DNA of 48,788 nucleotides, taken from positions 1 through 48,788 of the forward strand of contig JBJDXR010000020.1 of the NCBI GenBank assembly GCA_051866775.1, in the 5' to 3' direction. A model generated the notes under the pieces. That model had not been told where the DNA came from, ran no database searches, and was given only the letters and a program-made list of their open reading frames with translations. The translations under genes were made by a program, and so were the position numbers. This document shows, piece by piece, positions 33,283 through 40,561 of the stretch. Within the stretch, counting starts at the first letter, position 1. Every line of letters starts with the position of its first letter. This DNA comes from RUG626 sp051866775. Lineage in GTDB: Bacteria; Bacillota; Clostridia; Oscillospirales; Oscillospiraceae.

Positions 33283-33852
33283 ATGATGAGAAGCATTACG
33301 ACATTAGATTTGCAGTACGCGCACAGGTTTTACGGATTCCAGGGCGAGGCCCAGTATCTGCACGGCCACACGGGTGTTCTGACTATTGAGGTCGAGGATT
33401 CCGTCGAACCCGGCGTGAACATGGTATTTCCCTGCAATGAGATCCAAAAGACTGCCTGGGAGGTTCTGAAGAACTTTGACCATGCACTGATTCTGAGAGC
33501 GGACGATCCGCTGCTGCCTGCGATCCTCGACGTTTACGAAAAGCAGGGGATTAAGGACGGTACACCGGCTAACAAGATGAAAGGCCCCGCGTTCAAGACG
33601 GAGCTTGCGACCGCTTATCCCGAGTGCCGCCTGGTAGTTACCAAGGAAACCATGACAGTGGAAGGCATGATCAAGATTGTGTATGACCTTCTGAAAGACA
33701 AGCTAAACATAGCCAAGCTCACCTTTACCAGCGGCGTAAACGCGGCCTCCGCGGAATTTGAGACCAAGAACAAAATCGATCGCTGTCCGCTGTGTGGTAT
33801 AGCCCTGAACGAAAACGGCGTTTGCCCGAAGTGTGGATATAAAAAGAACTGA
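33283..33852 (+). CDS. PTPS/QueD-like protein lacking the catalytic Cys, with C-terminal zinc ribbon
   Basis: 189 aa from ATG 33283 (or 33286) behind AAAGGAG. The N-terminus matches the 6-pyruvoyltetrahydropterin synthase/6-carboxytetrahydropterin synthase fold: YAHRF (His14) and LHGHTG (His27, His29) form the zinc triad. The Cys normally four residues before HGH is Ala23 here, so the usual proton-relay Cys is missing. A DHALIL block and the MTVEGMIK helix keep the rest of the fold. The C-terminus adds a rubredoxin-like zinc ribbon (CPLCG, CPKCG). It is 71 nt after the Fur/PerR gene with no terminator between, so both are likely one PerR-controlled unit. Ordinary queuosine synthesis is doubtful; no other queuosine gene is near. 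Confidence 0.82.
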   Translation: MMRSITTLDLQYAHRFYGFQGEAQYLHGHTGVLTIEVEDSVEPGVNMVFPCNEIQKTAWEVLKNFDHALILRADDPLLPAILDVYEKQGIKDGTPANKMKGPAFKTELATAYPECRLVVTKETMTVEGMIKIVYDLLKDKLNIAKLTFTSGVNAASAEFETKNKIDRCPLCGIALNENGVCPKCGYKKN

Positions 33853-33872
33853 TTTTGGTCATTGACTATCAA

Positions 33873-33916
33873 ATAAAAGAGAGCCAGGGCATGAAGCCCC
33901 GGCTCTCTTTTATCAT
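33873..33916 (+). terminator. Intrinsic terminator after the PTPS-like gene
   Basis: A long stem (AAAAGAGAGCC, a bulged A, then GGGC against its complement at about 33896-33914) ends in TTTTAT, about 25 nt after the stop. Confidence 0.8.
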
Positions 33917-33989
33917 GTTAAAAATACTATTTTATTCTGTCCCTGTTACTCCGCTGCGGACCCGTCACAGCGGATCGCTGCCGAAAGCG

Positions 33990-34016
33990 AATAAAAGGCC
34001 CAAAGGCCTTTTATTT
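33990..34016 (-). terminator. Intrinsic terminator after the small membrane protein gene
   Basis: An 11-bp perfect stem (33990-34000 and 34005-34015) with a 4-nt loop lies 4 nt beyond the minus-strand stop, with TTTTATT in the distal arm. Confidence 0.72.
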
Positions 34017-34019
34017 GAC

Positions 34020-34334
34020 TTAGAAATTTTCTTTAATAACGGAAAACATAAATAAAATGGCGGTAACGGCAAGCACCCAGTTGAAGCAAAGAAGGAACCC
34101 CATCCCCCAAGTCATCTTGACAGCGAAATGACAAATGAACATACCGGGCAGAGACAGGAGAGGGATAACGACTATCCTGGCGAGAATATGTTCCACAAGA
34201 CTGACTTGATTCATCTTACAGAATAGGAACGCCACGACAAGGCCTGTCACCATGAAAGCCATGTTGCTGGTATAGTAGCCGTACAGGCCTAAGGCGCTGC
34301 CGGCAATACCGACGAGTTGTAAAACAATGGACAA
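34020..34334 (-). CDS. Small four-helix membrane protein, unknown
   Basis: 104 aa from a TTG at 34334, chosen because GGAGGTG lies 7 nt before it; the longer frame begins inside that site. Four predicted membrane helices cover nearly the whole length, with few charged residues. No family is recognised. It lies between the terminator shared with the PTPS-like unit and a hairpin-rich spacer next to ssrA, and is transcribed on its own. Confidence 0.6.
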   Translation of the reverse strand: MSIVLQLVGIAGSALGLYGYYTSNMAFMVTGLVVAFLFCKMNQVSLVEHILARIVVIPLLSLPGMFICHFAVKMTWGMGFLLCFNWVLAVTAILFMFSVIKENF

Positions 34335-34397
34335 GTTGAACACCTCCAAAGCTTATGTAGGACTACAATACATAGTAACATCGCAACACTATAGATG

Positions 34398-34455
34398 CCG
34401 CCTTCTGGCGGCCGCGCCGAGTGGCGCGTCACAAGCGTTTTGCCGCAGGCAAAAC
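34398..34455. repeat. Three tandem perfect hairpins beside ssrA
   Basis: CCGCC-4-GGCGG (34398-34411), GCGCC-4-GGCGC (34414-34427) and GTTTTGCC-3-GGCAAAAC (34437-34455) follow each other within 58 nt. The region to 34530 is purine-rich with GGAGGC/GGAGGG stretches and is open in several frames, but it shows no coding signature. It may be a structured RNA or a small palindromic element. Confidence 0.5.
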
Positions 34456-34531
34456 CTTGGCGGAGGCGGAATTCACTTCCACCGAGCATTTCAATCACCG
34501 GAGGGTGGAGCGACCAAGGGGAGCGAAACCC

Positions 34532-34569
34532 AAAAAGAAAGACACGACTTTTGTCGTGTCTTTCTTTTT
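34532..34569 (-). terminator. Intrinsic terminator of tmRNA
   Basis: A 17-bp perfect stem (34532-34548 and 34553-34569) with a TTTT loop starts at the terminal A of the tmRNA CCA and ends in TTTCTTTTT on the minus strand. Confidence 0.9.
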
Positions 34570-34926
34570 GGTGGAGGCGAGGGGAGTTGAACCCCTGTCC
34601 GAAAACGCTTCCGTCCAAACCTCTCCGGGCGCAGACGGTTATTCTGGGATAAACCCGTTTCCCTCGCCTACGCGCGAGCCGTCACGCGCATAGGTCCGGT
34701 AGCTTCATTATGCATGGTGCGCTCAAAGCTTTGCACACTCACGGACGCCACTAATCGACGCTCTCCTCCGGCCCGTGGCCCCTCCGGCGAGAACGGTCAC
34801 TGCTTAAGCAGCGACAAGAACAGTATCGTTGTTGTTCTTTAATTTATAAGTGCCCATTTTAAGGATGGTAGGCGCATCCGCCCGCTATTCAGATTTCCGC
34901 ATCCCCGTCGAAACCGGTACGCCCCC
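34569..34926 (-). ncRNA. ssrA: Transfer-messenger RNA (tmRNA)
   Basis: 358 nt. The 5' end GGGGGCGTACCGGTTTCGACGG is the conserved tmRNA start, and the 3' end GGTTCAACTCCCCTCGCCTCCACCA forms the T arm, acceptor strand and an encoded CCA (34571-34569). The open frame before the stop TAA near 34805 reads GTYKLKNNNDTVLVAA, with GGC as the likely resume codon and VAA as the end recognised by proteases. With the non-coded first Ala this gives a 17-residue degradation tag. tmRNA rescues stalled ribosomes together with SmpB, whose gene is 1.3 kb upstream on the same strand. Confidence 0.97.
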
Positions 34927-34931
34927 ATATA

Positions 34932-35687
34932 TCAGGTTCTGGCAAGCTTTACCATTATAGTGCTGGGGATGATTTTTGCGAGGAATCGATAGAGCTTAAA
35001 GAAGGCTCTGGGAGTGTAAAAGGCCCTGCCCAGCTTTGCGGCCCTATAGGAGCCTGCGGCGACCTTAACAGGGTCGCAGTATGGCAGGGTCTGGAACATT
35101 TTTGAGTTGCCTTTTATGCCGCCGATATCCAAAAACTCCGTGGCCATGGGGCCGGAGCAGATGGCGGTACAGGATATTTTACGCCCGCGCAGCTCATCGC
35201 GCAGGCCGAGCGTGAATGAGGATACATATGCTTTGGTGGAGCTGTAGACGGTCATCCTGGCGTTGGGGCAGAATGAAGCGATGGAGGACACGTTTATTAT
35301 GTGCCCGCCGGTGCCTATATATGGCAGAACTATGCGGGTAACGGCAGTCAGCGCCCGCATATTCAGGTCGGTCATACGGGTGAGAAGCTCTAAATCCGTA
35401 TCCTCAACGTTGGATAGATATCCGCAGCCAGCGCAGTTAACAAGGAGCGTGACCTCAGGCTTTTCCGCCTCAAACTTGTGGGAGAGTGCAGAGAGGTCGC
35501 CGTCATCCATGAGGTCAAGAGGCAGGCACTCAGCCTTTATGGAGAGCGCGCCTGCCAGCTCGTCAAGCAGCGGCTTCCTTCTGGCAATCAGCCAGACGCA
35601 ATCCACCTCTGGAAAGTTCTCTGCAAGCTGGGCGGCATATTCACGTCCAAGTCCGGAGGACGCTCCGGTTATGACAGCAATTTTCAT
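34932..35687 (-). CDS. Short-chain dehydrogenase/reductase
   Basis: 251 aa. The Rossmann start TGASSGLGREYA binds NAD(P), NCAGCG is the NNAG-type motif, the catalytic Ser is in INVSSIASF, and YSSTKAYVSSF carries Tyr and Lys of the YxxxK motif. The substrate is unknown; small hydrophobic ketones or acyl compounds are common for this branch. The stop lies 5 nt before the tmRNA 5' end. Confidence 0.92.
   Translation of the reverse strand: MKIAVITGASSGLGREYAAQLAENFPEVDCVWLIARRKPLLDELAGALSIKAECLPLDLMDDGDLSALSHKFEAEKPEVTLLVNCAGCGYLSNVEDTDLELLTRMTDLNMRALTAVTRIVLPYIGTGGHIINVSSIASFCPNARMTVYSSTKAYVSSFTLGLRDELRGRKISCTAICSGPMATEFLDIGGIKGNSKMFQTLPYCDPVKVAAGSYRAAKLGRAFYTPRAFFKLYRFLAKIIPSTIMVKLART
34954..34959 (-). 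promoter_or_regulatory. Possible -10 element of ssrA inside the SDR gene
   Basis: A perfect TATAAT (34959-34954, minus strand) lies 28 nt before the mature tmRNA 5' end, inside the last codons of the SDR gene. No good -35 is present. The precursor would be trimmed by RNase P; read-through from the SDR gene is another option. Confidence 0.4.
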
Positions 35688-35761
35688 AGAAAGACCTCCG
35701 GAAAAGGGTTTTATCCTCCCCGCAGCGCAGGTTTATGGCACGGCGGGGAGGGAAATTTAAC

Positions 35762-36280
35762 TCAAAGCTTCTCTGGCTCAGGATATGTTTCGCCCATGGT
35801 ATCGACCGTTACAGACTTCATTACCTGAGGCTGGCGGGGCTTGTCGTTATAGTCCACGCGCACGGAGGCAATCTCATCTACAACATCCATGCCCTCGATG
35901 ACCTTGCCGAAGGCGGCATACTGGCCGTCAAGGTGGGGAGAGTCGGCGTGAACAATGAAGAACTGGCTTCCGGCGGAATCGGGAACGCTGGTGCGCGCCA
36001 TGGATAGAACTCCGCGGGTGTGCTCAAGGCTGTTTGCCACACCGTTTGCGGTAAACTCTCCCTTAATGCAGTAGCCGGGGCCGCCGGTGCCGTTGCCCTT
36101 GGGACAACCGCCCTGAATCATGAAGTCCTTTATAACGCGGTGGAAGATGAGTCCGTTGTAAAAGCCGGAATTTGCCAGACTTATAAAGTTTGCAACGGAT
36201 ATAGGTGCGATTTCGGGGTAAAGCTCGGCCTTTATGACCTTGCCGTTTTCCATTTCGATGGTGACTATCGGATTTGCCAT
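35762..36280 (-). CDS. Cyclophilin-type peptidyl-prolyl isomerase
   Basis: 172 aa from ATG 36280; the longer open frame overlaps smpB and lacks a ribosome site, while AAAGGAAC precedes 36280. The cyclophilin core is clear: FHRVIKDFMIQGGCPKGNGTGGPGY, LSMARTSVPDSAGSQFFI and HLDGQYAAFGKVIEGMDVV, with catalytic Arg in FHRV. No signal peptide is present, so it acts in the cytoplasm on protein folding. It starts 1 nt after the smpB stop and is probably cotranscribed with it. Confidence 0.94.
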   Translation of the reverse strand: MANPIVTIEMENGKVIKAELYPEIAPISVANFISLANSGFYNGLIFHRVIKDFMIQGGCPKGNGTGGPGYCIKGEFTANGVANSLEHTRGVLSMARTSVPDSAGSQFFIVHADSPHLDGQYAAFGKVIEGMDVVDEIASVRVDYNDKPRQPQVMKSVTVDTMGETYPEPEKL

Positions 36281-36281
36281 T

Positions 36282-36752
36282 TTATCGGTTCCTTTCTTTA
36301 ATTGTGCGGTCAATCTCACGGTCGGCGTCGCGCTTTGCGGCGCTTTCACGCTTGTCATACAGCTTTTTGCCGCGGGCAAGTCCCAGCTCTACCTTGACCA
36401 AGGAGTCCTTGAGATAGACGGAGAGAGGGATTAACGTCAGCCCGTCCTGCTTTATGCGGGCGTGAAGGCGGTTTATCTCCTTCTTGTGCATAAGAAGCCT
36501 CTTGGGACGAAGCGGCTCACGGTTAAAGATGTTGCCCTTTTCGTATGGGGAGATGTGTACGCCGTAGGCGAAAAGCTCGCCATCCTTAACGGAACAGAAG
36601 GAATCCTTGAGGCTTATGTTTCCCGCGCGGATGGACTTGACCTCAGTCCCGAAAAGCTCTATACCGGCCTCATATTTTTCCTCGATGAAATAATCGTGGT
36701 AGGCCTTTTTATTCTGAGCTACGGGCTTTACGCCGCGCGCCTTGGGAGCCAT
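36282..36752 (-). CDS. smpB: SsrA-binding protein SmpB
   Basis: 156 aa from ATG 36752, which has GGAGGGG upstream; the open frame continues 22 codons further without a start site. The family blocks are present: NKKAYHDYFIEEKYEAGIELFGTEVKSIRAGNISLKDSF split over about 13-50, then HISPYEKGNIFN and the basic tail (GKKLYDKRESAAKRDADREIDR) that enters the mRNA channel. SmpB binds tmRNA and delivers it to stalled ribosomes. A TGGTAAAAT extended -10 (36813-36805) lies 50 nt upstream. The locus smpB-cyclophilin-SDR-ssrA is collinear. Confidence 0.96.
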   Translation of the reverse strand: MAPKARGVKPVAQNKKAYHDYFIEEKYEAGIELFGTEVKSIRAGNISLKDSFCSVKDGELFAYGVHISPYEKGNIFNREPLRPKRLLMHKKEINRLHARIKQDGLTLIPLSVYLKDSLVKVELGLARGKKLYDKRESAAKRDADREIDRTIKERNR

Positions 36753-36849
36753 AAACGCCCCTCCCTCCTGCCAGAACGGCAGCATTTTCCATAGATTCCA
36801 AGATATTTTACCACACATAATAAAAAAATAAAAGTACCCGAAAGAGAAT

Positions 36850-37332
36850 TTAGCCGCATTTAAAGGCGTTTTTTATCGCGCTCAGGGCGCAGCCATCCGC
36901 CAGACACCGTCCATGCTCATTGAGATGCGCAAGGTACCCAGGGGGGTGCTGAAGCGGAGTGCCGAATTCGCTTAAAGCTCCGTCTGCACTTTCGCTTAGG
37001 CTCCAGACCACAAGTATGTACTCATCGTTATAGTAGAACAGCGAGGCGGCAATATCCGCGCAGCAGCTGAGCAGCGCATCGATGACATCCTCGGCCGTGG
37101 CAAAGCTGTAAAACCCGACCTCAAGGAAGTTTTTCCTGACGAATATGAGAAGCTCATGCCTCCCGGGAAAAAGCTCCATAAACAAGCTTCCGGACTCAGC
37201 GCCAAGTGCCGAGCGCACGATATCCCGGGCCTGTGCGGCGGTCACGTCGCACGGCTCAAGACTGCGCCTTGAAAGCTCCGTCTCCGTTATGTATATTGAG
37301 AAAGTCCGGCTGTTTATTGTCTGTACCTCCAT
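36850..37332 (-). CDS. Short MecA-like adaptor protein
   Basis: 160 aa from ATG 37332 behind GGAGGGG. The N-terminus MEVQTINSRTFSIYITETEL matches the opening strand of MecA (ME-I-R-I-xx-T-I-xxY-I), and the C-terminal part (FATAEDVIDALLSCCADIAASLFYYNDEYILVVW) matches the MecA region that binds ClpC. The acidic central linker of Bacillus MecA (218 aa) is missing. A role in handing substrates to a Clp protease is inferred. It is monocistronic, divergent from pyrH. Confidence 0.72.
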   Translation of the reverse strand: MEVQTINSRTFSIYITETELSRRSLEPCDVTAAQARDIVRSALGAESGSLFMELFPGRHELLIFVRKNFLEVGFYSFATAEDVIDALLSCCADIAASLFYYNDEYILVVWSLSESADGALSEFGTPLQHPPGYLAHLNEHGRCLADGCALSAIKNAFKCG

Positions 37333-37444
37333 GACAACCCCTCCGAATATAAAATACGGCACGGTGCCCGACACCGCGTCCGATACATTATATATCACAA
37401 GGCGGGACTGTTAAATGCAAAAAGTCTGGAAGGGATGAGCGAGC

Positions 37445-37473
37445 TTGGAAATATACATGAAGGATGGTATAAT
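37445..37473 (+). promoter_or_regulatory. Promoter of the pyrH-polC operon
   Basis: TTGGAA (37445-37450), 17-nt spacer ending in TGG, perfect TATAAT (37468-37473). The leader to pyrH is about 165 nt. A second TATAAT at 37595-37600 pairs only with a TTGACG 20 nt away and is weaker. The rest of 37333-37642 shows nothing else. Confidence 0.65.
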
Positions 37474-37642
37474 ACTAACTGCCGCGCCATCTTAAAGTGG
37501 AAAATGCCGGAAAAGATGCGTTGGAAGTTATTTGTTTTTACGTAAATTTTTTGTTATGCTATTCCAATTTGACGCAAAGTATATTAAAATGTACTATAAT
37601 CCTATATACACACGGCGCTCTGGCGCTTTTTTGGAGGAACTG

Positions 37643-38365
37643 ATGGACAGCAACACTAAACCAAAGTATAAAAGGGTGCTCCTTAAGCTCTCGGGGGAAG
37701 CACTTGCCGGTGAGAGAGCCTTTGGCCTTGACTTTAACGTCATTGAGGATGTCTGTAAGGTCGTAAAGGAGTGCAGCGAGATCGGCGTTGAGATCGGTAT
37801 CGTCATCGGCGGCGGGAACTTCTGGCGCGGCGTCAAAGACGGCGGGGGGAAGATGGAACGTACGCGTGCCGACCATATGGGCATGATGGCGACGGTGATG
37901 AACTGCCTTGCCGTTGCAGATGTGCTTGAGCAGATGGGCGTGGATGTTAGGGTCCAGACGGCTGTGGAGATGCGCGCGATAGCGGAGCCTTATATAAGGC
38001 TCAAGGCGGATAAGCACCTGTCCAAGGGGCGCGTGGTCATTTTCGGCTGCGGCACCGGAAGCCCCTATTTTTCAACGGACACCGCTGCGGTGCTCAGGGC
38101 AGCTGAGATAAACGCCGATGTGATACTTCTCGCCAAAAACGTTGACGGTGTTTACAGCGCCGATCCGAAGAAGGACCCCGAGGCGGTTAAATTTGACTCC
38201 ATATCCTATGACGATGTGCTTGCACGGCATCTGGCGGTCATGGACTCCACGGCCACCTCACTTTCGATGGACAACAATATCCCTGTGATACTTTTTGCAC
38301 TTAAGGATCCGCAGAACATCAAAAGAGTTATCATGGGCGAAAAAATCGGAACAGTTGTTAAATAA
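37643..38365 (+). CDS. pyrH: UMP kinase
   Basis: 240 aa from ATG 37643, 5 nt after GGAGG; the open frame extends upstream into the promoter region and is not real. The amino-acid kinase fold shows KRVLLKLSGEAL, VIGGGNFWRG, GCGTGSPYFSTDTAA and the UMP-binding DGVYSADP segment. It converts UMP to UDP with ATP for pyrimidine nucleotide supply. It is the first gene of the long operon; the usual rpsB-tsf genes are not upstream. Confidence 0.97.
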   Translation: MDSNTKPKYKRVLLKLSGEALAGERAFGLDFNVIEDVCKVVKECSEIGVEIGIVIGGGNFWRGVKDGGGKMERTRADHMGMMATVMNCLAVADVLEQMGVDVRVQTAVEMRAIAEPYIRLKADKHLSKGRVVIFGCGTGSPYFSTDTAAVLRAAEINADVILLAKNVDGVYSADPKKDPEAVKFDSISYDDVLARHLAVMDSTATSLSMDNNIPVILFALKDPQNIKRVIMGEKIGTVVK

Positions 38366-38396
38366 TTACGGAAAACAAAACAGGAGGTAACATACT

Positions 38397-38960
38397 ATGT
38401 ATACTGACGATGCTGCTTATTCCGAGTATCTTGAGAAGATGAAAAAGACTATCGATTCCCTTGAGTCGCAGTTTGCCACGGTCCGCGCGGGACGGGCAAA
38501 TGCGGCAGTTTTGGACCATATCAGGGTAGAGTATTACGGCACTCCCACGCCGATCAATCAGGTGGCGACCATCGCCTCCCCGGATCCCCGCACATTGGTG
38601 ATCCAGCCGTGGGACAGCTCACTTTTAAAGGGCATTGAGAAGGCCATACTCGCTTCCGACGTGGGAATCACTCCCCAGAACGACGGCAAGGTTATACGCC
38701 TTGCGTTCCCCCAGCTTACGGAGGAGCGCCGCGGGGAGCTTATCAAGCAGATACGCAAATATACCGAGAGCGCCAAGACCGCGGTGCGCAATGTGCGCCG
38801 CGATGCCATGGAGAAGTTTAAAAAGCAGCAGAAGGCCTCGGAGGTCACTGAGGATGACCTTAAGCTCATGGAGCGGGATATGCAGCAGATGACCGATGAC
38901 TACATTAAAAAGGTAGACGAGGCCACTGCCAAGAAGGAAAAAGAACTGTCCGCAATATGA
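38397..38960 (+). CDS. frr: Ribosome recycling factor
   Basis: 187 aa, the normal length. The RRF pattern is complete: FATVRAGRANAAVLDHIRVEYYG, PINQVATI, RTLVIQPWD, the GVIPQNDG-like GITPQNDGKVIRLAFPQLTEERR, and the long C-terminal helix with QMTDDYIKKVDE. With EF-G it splits the post-termination ribosome. It lies 31 nt after pyrH behind an AGGAGGT site, an order conserved in most bacteria. Confidence 0.98.
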   Translation: MYTDDAAYSEYLEKMKKTIDSLESQFATVRAGRANAAVLDHIRVEYYGTPTPINQVATIASPDPRTLVIQPWDSSLLKGIEKAILASDVGITPQNDGKVIRLAFPQLTEERRGELIKQIRKYTESAKTAVRNVRRDAMEKFKKQQKASEVTEDDLKLMERDMQQMTDDYIKKVDEATAKKEKELSAI

Positions 38961-38978
38961 GGCTGCGGGGCTGATAAT

Positions 38979-39713
38979 ATGGGACTATTCAAAAAACACA
39001 AGACGGCGGGGCAGGCAGAATCGGTCCTGCCCCGTCATGTTGCTATTATTATGGACGGCAACGGCCGATGGGCAAAAAAACGCGGATTGCCGAGAACGGC
39101 GGGGCACGCCGCTGGGGCTGAGACCTTCAGGAAGATAGCCTCCTGCTGCCGGGATCTGGGCGTTGAATATTTGACGGTTTACGCATTTTCAACCGAAAAC
39201 TGGAAACGCTCTCCGGAGGAGGTAGACAGCATAATGTCACTTCTGAGAAAGTATTTGGAGGAGGCGCTTCCCTCCATGGAGCGTGAGAGGGTGCGCATAA
39301 AGGTGTTTGGAGACGTCTCGGTGCTGGAGCCGGACATTCAGGAGCTTATAGCCAAAGCCGAGGCACTCTCAGAAAAGATCGACAGCCACACACAGGCGAA
39401 TCTATGCATAAACTACGGCGGCAGGGATGAGATAATCCACGCCGTAAAGAAGTGGGCGTCTGAGGATAATCCTCCGGAGCTTACCGAGCAGGTGCTTTCT
39501 GAATATATGTACTCCGCGGGGGTGCCCGATCCCGACTTGATTATACGCCCCAGCGGAGAGGTGCGTATATCGAACTTTCTGTTATGGCAGTCGGCATACT
39601 CCGAATTTTATTTTACCGATGTGCTGTGGCCGGATTTTGACGAAAAAGAGCTGAAAAAGGCGATAAATGCATATGCCGGGCGCGACAGGCGCTTCGGCGG
39701 CGTGAAAGGATGA
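38979..39713 (+). CDS. uppS: Undecaprenyl diphosphate synthase (isoprenyl transferase)
   Basis: 244 aa. IMDGNGRWAKKRGLPRTAGHAAG holds the catalytic Asp and the diphosphate-binding residues; TVYAFSTENWKRS, NYGGRDEI and LIIRPSGEVRISNFLLWQSAYSEFYF are the other cis-prenyltransferase blocks. It builds the C55 lipid carrier for peptidoglycan and wall polymers from FPP and IPP. The IPP pathway genes dxr and ispG are in the same operon. Confidence 0.97.
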   Translation: MGLFKKHKTAGQAESVLPRHVAIIMDGNGRWAKKRGLPRTAGHAAGAETFRKIASCCRDLGVEYLTVYAFSTENWKRSPEEVDSIMSLLRKYLEEALPSMERERVRIKVFGDVSVLEPDIQELIAKAEALSEKIDSHTQANLCINYGGRDEIIHAVKKWASEDNPPELTEQVLSEYMYSAGVPDPDLIIRPSGEVRISNFLLWQSAYSEFYFTDVLWPDFDEKELKKAINAYAGRDRRFGGVKG

Positions 39714-39719
39714 AATTTT

Positions 39720-40541
39720 ATGCTCCTTACCAGAACTATAATGGCGGCGGTGCTCATTGCGCTGCTTTTGGCGCTTACGCTTTGGCTGCCTGCGGTGTGG
39801 CTCACGGCGGTAGTTGTTGTGCTTACGGTGATTGGCGCCTATGAGCTTATGCACGCCACGGGAGAGGCCAGGAACACCCGGCTCTACGTTTGGCCGGCGC
39901 TTACGGCGGCGGCGATACCACTGGGCTTTTACTTCGGCTGTGCGGAGATAGTCCTGCGCATCTCCTTGGTATTTTTGATGCTGGTACTCTTCTCTGAGGC
40001 CATTTTTACTTATGGGGGAGAAAAGCAGGTGCCGTTTTCCGCTGTTCTTACGGCGTTTTTCGCCGGCATGCTGGTGCCTGTGTGCCTTTCATCGCTGGTA
40101 TCCATGCGACTTATGGAAAACGGGGGCCTGATAATAATTATGGCCTTTGTCATAACGGCGGTTTCCGACACCGGCGGGTACTTCGGCGGGATGTTCTTCG
40201 GAAAGCACAAGGGAGTTTTAAAGACCAGCCCTAACAAATCCGTCGAGGGCTTTGTGGGCAGCTTTGTCCTTGGAATCGTGGGAATACTTATATTTGGACT
40301 CATAATGGACAAGGCGGTAGGCATATCCGTAAATTACGGGCTTTTGGTTTTGTATGCCGCTCTTGGAAATGTGACCACCCAGATCGGCGACCTGGCCTTT
40401 TCGGTGATCAAGCGCCAGCACGGGATAAAGGATTACGGAAAGCTGATACCGGGGCACGGAGGGGTACTTGACAGGTTTGACAGCATGATATTTACAGGAC
40501 CGCTTGTATATCTGCTTGTCACACATTTCCCCGCATTTTAA
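39720..40541 (+). CDS. cdsA: Phosphatidate cytidylyltransferase
   Basis: 273 aa, eight predicted membrane helices. The CdsA signature is in the C-terminal half: SDTGGYFGGMFFGKHKG, SPNKSVEGFVGS, SVIKRQHGIKDYGKLIPGHGGVLDRFDS. It makes CDP-diacylglycerol from phosphatidate and CTP for phospholipid synthesis. It starts 6 nt after uppS. Confidence 0.97.
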   Translation: MLLTRTIMAAVLIALLLALTLWLPAVWLTAVVVVLTVIGAYELMHATGEARNTRLYVWPALTAAAIPLGFYFGCAEIVLRISLVFLMLVLFSEAIFTYGGEKQVPFSAVLTAFFAGMLVPVCLSSLVSMRLMENGGLIIIMAFVITAVSDTGGYFGGMFFGKHKGVLKTSPNKSVEGFVGSFVLGIVGILIFGLIMDKAVGISVNYGLLVLYAALGNVTTQIGDLAFSVIKRQHGIKDYGKLIPGHGGVLDRFDSMIFTGPLVYLLVTHFPAF

Positions 40542-40561
40542 TTTGATTGGATAAAGCACAT

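Noticed and set aside
34350..34380. CopY/BlaI-like operator (TACA/TGTA) upstream of the small membrane protein
   Set aside because: Only the outer ACTA and TAGT bases are symmetrical; the match is too weak to call.
34398..34455. Possible short CRISPR array
   Set aside because: The hairpins differ in sequence, there are no equal repeats or spacers, and no cas gene is present.
34289..34693. Several overlapping open frames around the ssrA 3' end
   Set aside because: They cross the tmRNA and its terminator, show no protein pattern and arise from the hairpin-rich GC-biased sequence.
36281..36379. 33-residue N-terminal extension of the cyclophilin
   Set aside because: It overlaps the smpB C-terminus in another frame and has no ribosome site; the ATG at 36280 opens a standard cyclophilin.
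37532..37642. 37-residue extension of PyrH
   Set aside because: It lies in the AT-rich leader; GGAGG and ATG 37643 give a protein of normal PyrH length.
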